The notes: generated by a model not told the origin, from the sequence alone. A stretch of DNA of 58,856 nt from Streptomyces sp. Ru73 (GCF_002920575.1 NZ_PQSQ01000046.1:1-58856); one strand, 5' to 3'. Shown: positions 33,102 through 42,808, numbered from the stretch's first letter. Made by a program: numbers and translations.

Positions 33102-34763
33102 ATGACGTCGTACCAGGACATGCCGTGGCTGTCGCAGCTGAACGAGGCCCAGCGCGCCCCCGTGCACCCGCACCCCTCCACGCTGCACGCCTTCCGCGCC
33201 GCGGTCCGCCGGGTGCCCGACCGCACCGCACTGGCCTACTTCGACGGCCGGCTGTCCTACGCCGAGACCGACGCGCTCTCCGACGGCATCGCGGCCCACC
33301 TCGGCGACCGGGGCTTCCGGCCCGGCGACCGCGCCGCCGTCATGCTGCAGAACACCCCGCACTTCGTGCTCGCCGTACTCGGCGTCTGGAAGGCCGGCGG
33401 CGTCGTCGTCCCCGTGAACCCCATGTACAAGTCCGGCGAGATGACGCACGTCCTCACCGACGCCGAGGTCACCGCCGTCCTCTGCGCCGACCACACCTGG
33501 GACGCCTTCCTCCGCGACACCGCCGCGGCCGTCCCCTCCGTGACCATCGCCCTGACCGCCTGCGAAAGAGACCTGCAGACCCGGGACGACGCCCGCGTGC
33601 TGCGCGGCGAACGGCTCGGCCCGCGCGAAGGCGCCGACGACCTGCTGGCCGCCGCCCGCGCACACGCGGGGCGCGGCCCCGCCGCCGGCGTGCCCGAGCT
33701 CACCGCCGACGACATCGCCCTGATCAGCTACACCTCCGGCACCAGCGGCACGCCCAAGGGCGCCACCAACACCCACGGCAACATCTCCTACAACGCCGAA
33801 CGCCAGCGCACCGGCCTCGGACTCCCCGACGGCGCCACCTACTTCGCGCTCGCGCCCCTCTTCCACATCACCGGCATGGTCTGCGAACTGGCCTCCTGCA
33901 TCACCGGCGGCGGCACCCTCGCGCTGGCCTACCGCTTCGAGGCCGGCGTCGTCCTGGACGCCTTCCTGGAACACCGCCCGGCCTTCACCGTCGGCCCCTC
34001 CACCGCCTTCATGGCCCTGATGGCGCACCCCGACGCCTCCCGCGACCACTTCTCCTCCTTCGCCACCCTCGCCTCCGGCGGCGCGCCGCTGCCGCCCGCG
34101 CTGGTCGAGAAGTTCCGCGCCGCGTTCGGCCCGTACATCCGCAACGGCTACGGCCTCACCGAGTGCACCGCGCCCTGCGCGAGCGTGCCGCCGCACCTGG
34201 AGGCCCCGGTCGACAAGGTCTCCGGCACCCTCGCCGTCGGCGTACCGGGGCCCGACACGATCGTCCGGATCATCGACGACCAGGGCCGGGACGTGCCCTT
34301 CGGCGAACAGGGCGAGATAGCCGTACGCGGCCCCCAGGTCGTCCCCGGCTACTGGCGCCGCCCCGACGCCACCGCCGAGGCGATCCCCGGCGGCGAGCTG
34401 CGCACCGGCGACATCGGCTTCATGGACGCCGACGGCTGGCTGTACGTCGTGGACCGCAAGAAGGACATGATCAACGCGTCCGGCTTCAAGGTCTGGCCGC
34501 GCGAGGTCGAGGACGTGCTGTACAGCCACCCGGCCGTCCGCGAAGCAGCCGTCGTCGGCATCCCGGACGCCTACCGCGGGGAATCGGTCAAGGCGTACGT
34601 CAGCCTGCGCCCCGGCCAGTCCCCCGACCCGGCCGAGCTGGCCGCCTACTGCAAGGAACGGCTGGCCGCGTACAAATATCCCCGGGAGGTCGAGGTCCTG
34701 CCGGAGCTGCCGAAGACCACGAGTGGCAAGATCCTCCGACGGGAGCTGCGGGACCGCGGCTAG
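33102..34763 (+). CDS. AMP-forming acyl-CoA synthetase
   Basis: This 553-aa adenylate-forming ligase activates a carboxylic acid to its CoA ester. P-loop is SYTSGTSGTPKGATNTHGN, the A5-like motif is YIRNGYGLTE, A7 is GELRTGDIGFMD, and the C-terminal lysine motif is KTTSGKILRREL. It lies 69 bases after the SDR gene and before the TetR gene. Sequence is of the long/medium-chain fatty-acyl type. With the SDR and the acyl-CoA dehydrogenase at 35733 it forms a degradation set. Confidence 0.94.
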   Translation: MTSYQDMPWLSQLNEAQRAPVHPHPSTLHAFRAAVRRVPDRTALAYFDGRLSYAETDALSDGIAAHLGDRGFRPGDRAAVMLQNTPHFVLAVLGVWKAGGVVVPVNPMYKSGEMTHVLTDAEVTAVLCADHTWDAFLRDTAAAVPSVTIALTACERDLQTRDDARVLRGERLGPREGADDLLAAARAHAGRGPAAGVPELTADDIALISYTSGTSGTPKGATNTHGNISYNAERQRTGLGLPDGATYFALAPLFHITGMVCELASCITGGGTLALAYRFEAGVVLDAFLEHRPAFTVGPSTAFMALMAHPDASRDHFSSFATLASGGAPLPPALVEKFRAAFGPYIRNGYGLTECTAPCASVPPHLEAPVDKVSGTLAVGVPGPDTIVRIIDDQGRDVPFGEQGEIAVRGPQVVPGYWRRPDATAEAIPGGELRTGDIGFMDADGWLYVVDRKKDMINASGFKVWPREVEDVLYSHPAVREAAVVGIPDAYRGESVKAYVSLRPGQSPDPAELAAYCKERLAAYKYPREVEVLPELPKTTSGKILRRELRDRG

Positions 34764-34807
34764 CCTCCACAGCACGCGAACAGCACGGAGAAGGACAGGT
34801 GAGGGCG

Positions 34808-35401
34808 ATGGCCGGCACGACGGACGGGAGCACGAAGCCCGTGGCACAGCGGCTGCTGGCCACCGCCACCCGGCTCTTCGCCGAGCAGGGGTACGACCGG
34901 ACCTCGGTCCAGGAGATCGTCGAGGCGGCGGGCGTCACCAAGGGCGCGCTGTACCACTACTTCGGCTCCAAGGACGACCTGCTGCACGAGGTCTACGGGC
35001 GGGTGCTCCGGCTCCAGCAGGAGCGCCTGGACCACTTCGCGAACGCCGACGCGCCGGTGGAGCAGCGGCTCCGGGAGGCCGCAGCGGACGTCGTCGTCAC
35101 CACCATCGAGAACCTCGACGACACGAAGATCTTCTTCCGCTCCATGCACCAGCTCTCCCCGGAGAAGGACAAGCAGGTGCGCGCCGAGCGGCGCCGCTAC
35201 CACGAGCGTTTCCGCGCGCTGATCGAAGAGGGCCAGCAGGCCGGCGTCTTCACCGCCGACGTCCCCGCCGACCTGGTCGTGGACTACCACTTCGGCTCGG
35301 TCCACCACCTCGGCACCTGGTACCGCGAGGGCGGCCCCCTCACCCCCCAGCAGGTCGCCGACCACCTGGCGGACCTCCTGCTGCGGGCGTTGCGGCCGTA
35401 G
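34808..35401 (+). CDS. TetR-family regulator of the acyl-CoA locus
   Basis: This 197-aa TetR protein has the HTH LFAEQGYDRTSVQEIVEAAGVTKGALYHYFGSKDDLL, and its C-terminal domain resembles TetR_C regulators of fatty acid breakdown. ATG 34808 follows GAGGGCG; GTG 34799 is an alternative. It is co-oriented 45 bases after the ligase gene and converges on the ACAD gene. Related palindromes in front of the SDR operon and the APH gene suggest it controls both units. Confidence 0.9.
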   Translation: MAGTTDGSTKPVAQRLLATATRLFAEQGYDRTSVQEIVEAAGVTKGALYHYFGSKDDLLHEVYGRVLRLQQERLDHFANADAPVEQRLREAAADVVVTTIENLDDTKIFFRSMHQLSPEKDKQVRAERRRYHERFRALIEEGQQAGVFTADVPADLVVDYHFGSVHHLGTWYREGGPLTPQQVADHLADLLLRALRP

Positions 35402-35405
35402 CGGC

Positions 35406-35560
35406 CTCTGTGCTGCGGCGCCGCGCCCGTAGGGGGCGGTGTACGGCGGCGCCTGAGGGGGAGCGCGGCCGCGGTGCCTGAGGGCGGACGTGGGCGCGGG
35501 GCTTGCAGGGGGTGCGGCCGCGCGTCGTTCCTGTAGGCGCGGCGCATTCGTATGACTGCG
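35406..35560. repeat. 25-bp decayed tandem repeat
   Basis: AGGGGG-type units begin at 35431, 35456, 35481, 35507 and 35535, spaced 25, 25, 26 and 28 bases. The unit is roughly AGGGGGNGNGCGGCCGCGG plus TGCCTG. There is no gene in 35402-35732; open frames here arise from the repeat. Confidence 0.75.
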
Positions 35561-35588
35561 GCGCCGGCCCCGATTGCGCAGACCCACA

Positions 35589-35621
35589 GACCCCCACCAG
35601 GGGGTTACCCAGGTGGGGGTC
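35589..35621. terminator. Perfect 10-bp hairpin between convergent genes
   Basis: The arms GACCCCCACC (35589-35598) and GGTGGGGGTC (35612-35621) flank a 13-base loop. The hairpin lies between the convergent TetR and acyl-CoA dehydrogenase genes and is probably a shared terminator. Confidence 0.75.
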
Positions 35622-35660
35622 CGCGCACGCGTGGGGCCGGGATGAAACCGGCCGGGCCTG

Positions 35661-35698
35661 GGCGAGGCCGGCCGGGGGCCCCGGCGAGGCCGGCCGGG
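35661..35698. repeat. 22-bp-period direct repeat
   Basis: GGCGAGGCCGGCCGGG occurs at 35661-35676 and again at 35683-35698, with a shorter relative just before it at about 35649. It lies 35 bases from the end of the acyl-CoA dehydrogenase gene. Confidence 0.65.
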
Positions 35699-35732
35699 CC
35701 CGGCGGGGCTGCGTCCGCCGGGCCCGGGGCGC

Positions 35733-36947
<1,215 letters not shown>

Positions 36948-36966
36948 GAGCGGCCTCAGCCTTCCT

Positions 36967-37995
36967 TCAGGCGGACAGGGTGGACAGGGTGCGGTGGCCG
37001 TTGTCGATGAAGCGCGGCACGACCTCGCCGATCCGGTCGAAGCCCGCACCGACGGTCTGGCCGAGCGTGTACCGGTAGTGGATGCCCTCGAGGATCACCG
37101 CGAGCTTGAAGTACGCGAACGCGGTGTACCAGGCGACCTGTGAGACGTCGCGCCCGGAGCCGGCCGCGTACCGCTCGATCAGCTCGCCCGGCTCGGGGTG
37201 CCCGGGGGCGCTGCGGGTGGTGGTCACGGGCGAGTCGGGGGACTCCTCCTGCTCGCTGTACATGGCCAGCAGGCCGAGGTCGGTGAGCGGGTCGCCGAGC
37301 GTGGACATCTCCCAGTCCAGTACGGCGGCGATCCGGTCGTCCGCGCCGACCAGCACGTTGTCCAGCCGGTAGTCCCCGTGCACGACCGCGGGCGCGGGGG
37401 AGTCGGGGAGCTTCTTGCCCAGCGCCTCGTGGAGTTCGTCGATGCCGGCCAGTTCGCGGTTCTTCGAGGCGGCGAGCTGCTTGCCCCAACGGCGCAGCTG
37501 CCGCTCCAGGAAGCCCTCGGGCCGCCCGAAGTCGCCCAGGCCCACCGACTCCGGGTCCACGGCGTGCAGGTCGACGAGGGTGTCGACGAGGCGCAGCACG
37601 ATGTCGCGGGTGCGCTCGGGGCCGAGCGGCCGCAGCTGCTCCGCCGTGCGGTACGGCGTGCCGTCGACCAGCTCCATCACGTAGAACGGCGCCCCGATGA
37701 CCTCCTCGTCCTGGCAGAGGAGCAGCGTCTCGGGCACCGGAACACGGGTATCGTGCAGCGCGCTGATGACACGGTGCTCGCGGGCCATGTCGTGCGCGGT
37801 GGCGAGGACATGACCGAGCGGCGGGCGGCGGACGACCCAGCGGCCGGTGCCGTCGGTGACGCGGTACGTGAGGTTGGACCGGCCGCCCTGGACCAGCTCG
37901 GCGCTCAGCGGGCCCGCGACCAGGCCGGGGTGCTCCCGGTCCAGGTGGGCGCGGAGCCGCTCCAGGTCGAGGCCGGGCGGATTGTCCTTGCTCAT
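36967..37995 (-). CDS. APH/ChoK-fold phosphotransferase partnered with the ACAD
   Basis: This 342-aa aminoglycoside-phosphotransferase-fold protein has the nucleotide region GGRSNLTYRV, the Brenner-like catalytic loop VVHGDYRLDNVL, and the metal site VLDWEMSTLGDPLTDLG. In ACAD10/11 this domain is fused to the dehydrogenase and, as I recall, phosphorylates 4-hydroxyacyl-CoA so that a hydroxyl can be removed. The same is inferred here, with adjacent genes instead of a fusion. ATG 37995 follows GGAGGCGCACG. A perfect palindrome (38041-38060) lies upstream. Confidence 0.9.
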   Translation of the reverse strand: MSKDNPPGLDLERLRAHLDREHPGLVAGPLSAELVQGGRSNLTYRVTDGTGRWVVRRPPLGHVLATAHDMAREHRVISALHDTRVPVPETLLLCQDEEVIGAPFYVMELVDGTPYRTAEQLRPLGPERTRDIVLRLVDTLVDLHAVDPESVGLGDFGRPEGFLERQLRRWGKQLAASKNRELAGIDELHEALGKKLPDSPAPAVVHGDYRLDNVLVGADDRIAAVLDWEMSTLGDPLTDLGLLAMYSEQEESPDSPVTTTRSAPGHPEPGELIERYAAGSGRDVSQVAWYTAFAYFKLAVILEGIHYRYTLGQTVGAGFDRIGEVVPRFIDNGHRTLSTLSA

Positions 37996-38040
37996 CGTGC
38001 GCCTCCGTGTGCTGGGCGGTGGAGTATGACCGTCCACGAT

Positions 38041-38060
38041 CATGCCGACTAGTCGGTATG
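38041..38060. promoter_or_regulatory. TetR-type operator C2
   Basis: CATGCCGACTAGTCGGTATG contains the perfect 12-bp palindrome CCGACTAGTCGG, flanked by CAT and ATG. It lies 46-65 bases before the APH start. It matches the complement of 32199-32218 at 14 of 20 positions. Confidence 0.7.
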
Positions 38061-38249
38061 GCGTCCAGAGGGCGGAGCGAACGCGTTGGGCGCGGGCGTG
38101 TTCCGCGCGTCACACGCGGGGGCCGGGAGGCCGGGGCGGAGGGCCCGGGCCGGGCATCGGGGCAGACGATTCGGGGGCGCTGGCGCGCCGTGCTCCGCAC
38201 GCCGGAAAATGGGTGGCGGTGACGGACAGTGACGAGGATCATCGCTCGC

Positions 38250-39065
38250 ATGACCGAACTCCGTGCGCTCGCCCCCGACGGCGTCCCGCTCACCGCCCTC
38301 GACGACGGCGGCAGCGGTCCCACCGTGCTCGTCGTCCACCCCGGCGGCCGGGGCCCCGAGTCCTGGGACGCGGTCGCCCGCCTGCTGACCGACCGCTTCC
38401 GGGTGGTCCGCATACGGCGCCGCATCTACGCACCGGGCGTACGCATCGGCCGTCACCACTCGATGGCGGTCGAGGCGGCCGACGTGCTGGCGGTGGCCGG
38501 GCTGCTGGCCGCCGACGGCCCCGTGCTGCTCGTCGGGCACTCCTCGGGCGCCGTCGCGGCCCTGGAGGCCGCGCTGCGCGACCCGTCCCCGTTCGCCGGG
38601 GTGGTGGCGTACGACCCGCCGATACCGACCCGGTCGCTGCTGGTCGGAGAGGCGGGGCCGCGTGCCCGCGCCGCGCTGGACGCCGGTGACCCGACGGAGG
38701 CGATCCGCATCCACTCCCGCGCGATCACCGGCATGCCGGACGAGGCGGTCGAGCAGATGCTCGCCGACCCCCGCGTCCAGGCACTCATCGCCACGCACGC
38801 CGAGGCGCAGATCGTCGAGGACGAGATCATCGACGCGCTCGGCCTCGGCGTGGACCGCTACCGCGCCCTCACCCTGCCGGTGACCCTGCTCCAGGGCGAG
38901 TCGAGCTTCCCGCACCTGCACGAGCGGGTGGCCGACCTCGCGGCGGTACTCCCGGACGCGCGCGTGGTGACGCTCCCCGGCCAGGGGCACGGCGCGAACT
39001 CCACGGCACCGGAAGCGCTGGCGGAGGAGATCGGCCGGGCGGCGAAGGGGGTTTTCGGAGGGTGA
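38250..39065 (+). CDS. Alpha/beta hydrolase
   Basis: This protein of about 271 aa is a hydrolase with LVVHPGGRGPESWD (oxyanion), nucleophile elbow GHSSGAVA, and C-terminal LPGQGHGANS containing the catalytic His. The Asp is probably in the VTLLQGESS region or just after it. It resembles small esterase/haloperoxidase-like hydrolases; the substrate is unknown. ATG 38250 is preferred to GTG 38229, as GAGG lies 12 bases ahead and MTELRAL fits family starts. It is transcribed away from the APH operon. Confidence 0.85.
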   Translation: MTELRALAPDGVPLTALDDGGSGPTVLVVHPGGRGPESWDAVARLLTDRFRVVRIRRRIYAPGVRIGRHHSMAVEAADVLAVAGLLAADGPVLLVGHSSGAVAALEAALRDPSPFAGVVAYDPPIPTRSLLVGEAGPRARAALDAGDPTEAIRIHSRAITGMPDEAVEQMLADPRVQALIATHAEAQIVEDEIIDALGLGVDRYRALTLPVTLLQGESSFPHLHERVADLAAVLPDARVVTLPGQGHGANSTAPEALAEEIGRAAKGVFGG

Positions 39066-39092
39066 GGGGGCGGAGCGGGTGAGGGGCTGAAC

Positions 39093-39245
39093 GGCGCCCC
39101 GCGCCCGCAGCGTGACCGCCGCGACGGCGCCCCGTGCTTACGACGGCACCCCGCGCCCGCCCTACGGAACCCAGCACTCACGGCACCCCGCGTCCGCGCC
39201 CAGGGCACCCCGTGCCCGCCCCACGGCACCCCGCGTCCCCGCTCG
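39093..39245. repeat. About 20-bp decayed tandem repeat
   Basis: GGCRCCCCGYG-like units start at 39093, 39126, 39145, 39166, 39182, 39204 and 39225, mostly 19-22 bases apart. They fill the gap between the convergent hydrolase and DUF202 genes. No gene is seen in it. Confidence 0.65.
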
Positions 39246-39249
39246 CGCC

Positions 39250-39594
39250 CTACAACGTGATCGCCGCGCCCAGTCCCACCAGGACCAGCGTGCAGCCGGC
39301 GGCCAGAAGTGCCGTGCGGAGGCCCATGGTCCGCGGCGGGCCGTCCGCGGGCGGCGCGGCCAGCTTCCGTATGCGCGTGTGCGCGGCGGTCAGGAAGGCC
39401 AGCCCGGCGAGGACCAGCAGCGCCACGAGGGCGACCTCCAGCCCGGTGGGCTCGCCGGTGAGCAGCACCTGACGCCAGGCCAGTACCACCGCGACCGCGC
39501 AGGACAGCGTCGTACGCCGCCATGCCATCCGGGTCCGCTCGGGCTGCAGGCCGGGGTCCCGGGCCGCGCCCCGGCGTTCCTCCTCGCCGCCCAT
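39250..39594 (-). CDS. DUF202-family membrane protein
   Basis: This 114-aa protein has the DUF202 start LQPERTRMAWRRTTLS and three hydrophobic helices. ATG 39594 lies two bases after the stop of the upstream YidH-like gene (TGACGATG), so translation is coupled. The larger frame to 39756 is antisense to that gene. Function unknown; paired DUF202 genes like these are common. Confidence 0.85.
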   Translation of the reverse strand: MGGEEERRGAARDPGLQPERTRMAWRRTTLSCAVAVVLAWRQVLLTGEPTGLEVALVALLVLAGLAFLTAAHTRIRKLAAPPADGPPRTMGLRTALLAAGCTLVLVGLGAAITL

Positions 39595-39596
39595 CG

Positions 39597-40007
39597 TCAG
39601 CGTGACCAGCCCAGCAGCACGACCACCGCGATGGCCACCGCCAGGAGTCCGACGCCGGCGCCCAGCAGCGCGGGGAAGCGCGAAGCGGGCAGGTCCTCGC
39701 CGCGCCGCATCGCGCGTTCGCAGCGCACCCAGTGGTTGACCGAGCGCACCGCGCACAGCGCGCCGCCCGCGAGCAGCGCCACCGTGAAGACCGTCCGCAC
39801 CGTCTGGTGCAGCGACGGCAGGAACTGGTCGACCGCGAAGCCACCGCCGATCAGCGCGAACGCGGTGCGCAGCCAGGCCAGGAAGGTGCGCTCGTTGGCG
39901 AGCGAGAACCGGTAGTCGGGGGTGCTGCCCTCACTGCGCAGCCGTCCGGGCGCGAACCACAGACGCAGGTCGGCGGCGAGCGCCCGCACGCGGTCCGGGA
40001 AGATCAT
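39597..40007 (-). CDS. YidH-like DUF202 membrane protein
   Basis: This 136-aa protein has the family block DYRFSLANERTFLAWLRTAFALIGGG and three hydrophobic segments. ATG 40007 lies ten bases after the NUDIX stop. With the next gene it forms a two-protein DUF202 set, perhaps a hetero-oligomer in the membrane. There is no enzymatic motif. Confidence 0.87.
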   Translation of the reverse strand: MIFPDRVRALAADLRLWFAPGRLRSEGSTPDYRFSLANERTFLAWLRTAFALIGGGFAVDQFLPSLHQTVRTVFTVALLAGGALCAVRSVNHWVRCERAMRRGEDLPASRFPALLGAGVGLLAVAIAVVVLLGWSR

Positions 40008-40017
40008 GATCCGTACC

Positions 40018-40584
40018 CTATCCGGCGGCCGGCCGACCGGCCGCCTCCCATGCGCGCAGCCGCCGGAACGCCTCCAGGCCGTCCGGCACCCACTCCCACT
40101 CCGGCAGCCGGGCCGCCAGCTCCTCCTCGGTGAGGAAGGCGTGCCAGGCGACCTCCTCGGCCTGCGGGGCGACCGGCAGCGTGCAGCGCACCTCGTAGAC
40201 CGCCGACCACCAGGTGTGCTCCGGCGTCTCGTACAGGAACTTGAACAGCGGTACGGGGCGGGGGAGTCCGGTCACGCCCAGCTCCTCCTCGGCCTCGCGC
40301 AGCGCCGCGTCGTCGTAGGACTCGCCTGCGCCGACCACCCCGCCGACGAACATGTCGTAGTGCGAGGGGAAGATCAGCTTCTGCGCGGTACGGCGGTGCA
40401 CGAAGATCCGGCCCTCGCCGTCCCGGGCCAGGATGAAGGTGCAGCGGTGCCGCAGCCGGCGCGCGTACGCCTCGCCGCGCGGGGCCTGCCCCACGACCCG
40501 GTCGTGCTCGTCGACGATGTCGAGGATCTCGTCGGCGTTGAGCGGCTGCTGAGAGTCCGGTCCGGCCGGCTGCTGATCGGTCAT
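40018..40584 (-). CDS. NUDIX hydrolase
   Basis: This 188-aa NUDIX protein has the complete box GVVGAGESYDDAALREAEEELGV, following G-x5-E-x7-REUxEExGU. The start region NADEILDIVDEHDRVVGQAPR is like isopentenyl-diphosphate isomerase/YfcD-type NUDIX enzymes, but the active-site Cys of isomerases is not evident, so hydrolysis of a nucleoside diphosphate derivative is the safer call. ATG 40584 is preferred over 40596. It is first of a three-gene unit with the DUF202 pair. Confidence 0.92.
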   Translation of the reverse strand: MTDQQPAGPDSQQPLNADEILDIVDEHDRVVGQAPRGEAYARRLRHRCTFILARDGEGRIFVHRRTAQKLIFPSHYDMFVGGVVGAGESYDDAALREAEEELGVTGLPRPVPLFKFLYETPEHTWWSAVYEVRCTLPVAPQAEEVAWHAFLTEEELAARLPEWEWVPDGLEAFRRLRAWEAAGRPAAG

Positions 40585-40677
40585 GGGGCCATGCAATCAG
40601 ACGGCGGGCGGAAGGCGGCCAGGGGCGGGTGACGGGCGGCGCCGTGGGCCCGCCGGGGCGTCGGACGCTGGCCCGCC

Positions 40678-40727
40678 GGGTGCGGCCGGGTGCGGCCGGG
40701 TGCTGCGGGGTGCGGTTGGGTACGGCC
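40678..40727. repeat. Five-copy decanucleotide repeat
   Basis: Five units of GGGTGCGGCC (with GGGTGCTGCG, GGGTGCGGTT and GGGTACGGCC variants) run in phase from 40678 to 40727. They lie in the 239-base gap between the NUDIX start and the SDR stop, which holds no gene. Confidence 0.85.
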
Positions 40728-40823
40728 GGGGCGGCTGCCTGACCGGCCATGGCGCAGGCCCGCCCGTCGGCTGTATCGCCGTACGCCTCGTCCACCCCGT
40801 CCGCCCCGTCCGTCCCGGGCGCC

Positions 40824-41588
40824 CTACTGCCCCATCACGTACTTGACCGTCGGACCGGTGGTCCAGCCGCCGTCGACCGCCAGTTCGGCGCCGGTCACGT
40901 AGGACGCCGCATCGGAGAGCAGGTAGACCACCGCGCTCGCGATCTCGTGCGGCTCGCCGACTCGGCCCATCGGGGTGTTGGGGTAGTTGCCCTCGCCCTT
41001 CTGGATGCCGACGCCGGCCGTCATCGGGGTGTACGTCATGCCCGGGTGCACGGAGTTGACGCGGATGCGGTCCGTACCCAGCTCCACCGCTGCCACCTTC
41101 GAGAGGCCGCGCACGCCCCACTTCGAGGCGCCGTAACCGCCGGTCATCGCAAGGCCCATCAGGCCGGCGGCCGAGGAGATGTTGACGATGGAGCCCGCGC
41201 CGCGCTCCCGCATCAGGGGGATGACCGTCTTCATGCCGATGAAGACACCGGTGAGATTGATGTCGATCACCTTGCGGAAGAAGTCGACGGAAATGTCCTC
41301 CAGCGGCTGACCGGTGGATATCCCCGCGTTGTTGACCAGCCCGTCGAGGCCGCCGAATTCGGTGACGGCGAAGTCCGCCACCCGCTGCCAGTCCGCCTCG
41401 GAGGTGACGTCGTGCGGCAGGAAGCGGGCCGCGTCGCCCAGTCCGGCCGCGGTCGCCGCACCCTCCTCCGCCAGGACGTCGGTGAGGACGACCCGCGCGC
41501 CGGCCGCCACGGCCTCCCTGGCCGCCTCGGCGCCCAGCCCACGTGCGCCGCCGGTGATGAGAATGGTCTTGCCGGACAGATCGGTCAT
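40824..41588 (-). CDS. Short-chain dehydrogenase (3-alpha/20-beta-HSD type)
   Basis: This 254-aa classical SDR has TGGARGLGAEAAR, NNAGIS, catalytic Ser in NISSAAG, Y-GASK, and the family ending VTGAELAVDGGWTTGPTV. The length and tail are typical of hydroxysteroid or glucose-1-dehydrogenase-like enzymes; the true substrate is unknown. Its ATG overlaps the TetR stop as ATGA, so it is the second gene of a TetR-SDR operon. Confidence 0.93.
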   Translation of the reverse strand: MTDLSGKTILITGGARGLGAEAAREAVAAGARVVLTDVLAEEGAATAAGLGDAARFLPHDVTSEADWQRVADFAVTEFGGLDGLVNNAGISTGQPLEDISVDFFRKVIDINLTGVFIGMKTVIPLMRERGAGSIVNISSAAGLMGLAMTGGYGASKWGVRGLSKVAAVELGTDRIRVNSVHPGMTYTPMTAGVGIQKGEGNYPNTPMGRVGEPHEIASAVVYLLSDAASYVTGAELAVDGGWTTGPTVKYVMGQ

Positions 41589-42247
41589 CGTGCACTCCTG
41601 TGTCGGGAAGCGGGCCGCCCCTCCTCCGGGGCGGGGGCGCGCAGCAGCGCCACCGTGGTGGTGACGAGGTCGGCGAGGAAGGTCTCCTCCGTGGTGAGCG
41701 GGCGCGCGCCGTCGAGGTACTGGCGCGCCCGGTCGGACAGCGCCGCGCCGATCAGCGTGAGCGCCAGGTCCGTGCGCTCCAGCCGGATCGCTTCGGGCAG
41801 TCCGGCGGCCGCGAGCGAGCCCTCGATGCGCTCGATCAGCTCCCAGTAGGCGGTGCCCGCCAGCGTGGGGTGCGGTGTCCGGCTGCGGATGCCGCTCTCA
41901 TGGCTGAGCTGTGCGGAGATCCGCAGGCAGCGCAGCCCGCGTACGTCGCTCAGCTGGGTCGCCTCGGCGGTCACCAGGGCCCGTACGAGGTCCTCCAGCG
42001 TCGGCTCCGGCAGCTCCGCGAGGAGTGGCGCGAGCGCCGCCTCCGTACGCCGCAGCCGGCCGGCCATCACCGCGTCCAGCAGGCCCGCGCGGGATCCGAA
42101 GTGGTACTGCACCGCCGAGGGGTTGGCCTGGCCGGCCAGCCGCACGATGTCGCGGGTCTGGGCGCCGTCGACGCCCTGCGCCGCGAAGATCTCCTCCGCG
42201 GCGCGGATCAGCTTGTCCCGGGTCTCGGCCCCTGCGGTTCTCGCCAT
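41585..42247 (-). CDS. TetR-family regulator
   Basis: This 220-aa TetR protein has the HTH IFAAQGVDGAQTRDIVRLAGQANPSAVQYHFGSRAGLLDAV and the HFGSR ending typical of one subgroup. It is co-transcribed with, and translationally coupled to, the SDR gene. An AT-rich palindrome just upstream (42257-42276) is a probable autoregulatory site. Confidence 0.9.
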   Translation of the reverse strand: MARTAGAETRDKLIRAAEEIFAAQGVDGAQTRDIVRLAGQANPSAVQYHFGSRAGLLDAVMAGRLRRTEAALAPLLAELPEPTLEDLVRALVTAEATQLSDVRGLRCLRISAQLSHESGIRSRTPHPTLAGTAYWELIERIEGSLAAAGLPEAIRLERTDLALTLIGAALSDRARQYLDGARPLTTEETFLADLVTTTVALLRAPAPEEGRPASRHRSAR

Positions 42248-42256
42248 GACGCCATA

Positions 42257-42276
42257 TTAATACTCGCCATTATTAA
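42257..42276. promoter_or_regulatory. AT-rich operator upstream of the TetR-SDR operon
   Basis: TTAATA-CTCGCCAT-TATTAA, a perfect 6-bp-arm repeat, begins ten bases before the TetR start. It stands out as an AT island in G+C-rich sequence and is the obvious candidate for autorepression. Confidence 0.65.
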
Positions 42277-42484
42277 ATGCACGGGTGTGAGGTGCCGCAC
42301 GGATGCGGAGGTGGTGCGTACGGGGTGACGCTGCCCGCCGGGCGCGGCCTTCAGGGCGTGGCCCTCGGGGCGCGACCTCCAGGCGCGGGGGAGCGCGGTG
42401 ACGGCTCGGTGGCTCGGTGGGTGGCTCGGAGGGTGGCGCCCCCCGCGTGGCCCTCCGGCGCGCCGACCGCGGAACCCGAGGGGG

Positions 42485-42805
42485 CCACATGCGGCGGCCT
42501 TACGGGGGTGCGCGGGGTGGCACCCAGGAGTGTCGGGCGGGACGGGCTCCACGAGTGCCATGCGAGGCGGGCCTACGAGTGTCGTGGGGGGGGCGGGCGA
42601 CGGGCCGCACGAATGTCGTGCGAGGCGGCCTGTATGGATGTCGTGCGAGACGGCCCATTTGGGTGCAGTGCGGGGCGGGCCTCACGAGTGCCGCGCTGGG
42701 CGGCTCCCACGAGTGCCGTGCGGGGTGAGCCCCATGAACGTCGTACGGGCGGCCCGTCCAAGTGTCATGTCGGGCGCGGCCCCAAGATGCCGTGCGGCGG
42801 CGCCG
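42485..42805. repeat. 25-bp decayed tandem repeat, about eleven units
   Basis: GRGTG/GAATG-like cores end at 42532, 42557, 42581, 42615, 42640, 42665, 42690, 42715, 42740, 42764 and 42789. The spacing is 24-25 bases with one longer step of 34. The best unit is CACGAGTGCCGTGCGGGGYG plus GGCCC. Weaker units precede it to about 42485. The 530-base gap 42277-42808 has no credible gene; its open frames are repeat shadows. Confidence 0.85.
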
Positions 42806-42808
42806 CCC

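Noticed and set aside
42485..42805. CRISPR array
   Set aside because: Periodicity of 25 bp without distinct conserved repeats and unique spacers, and no cas genes in the window.
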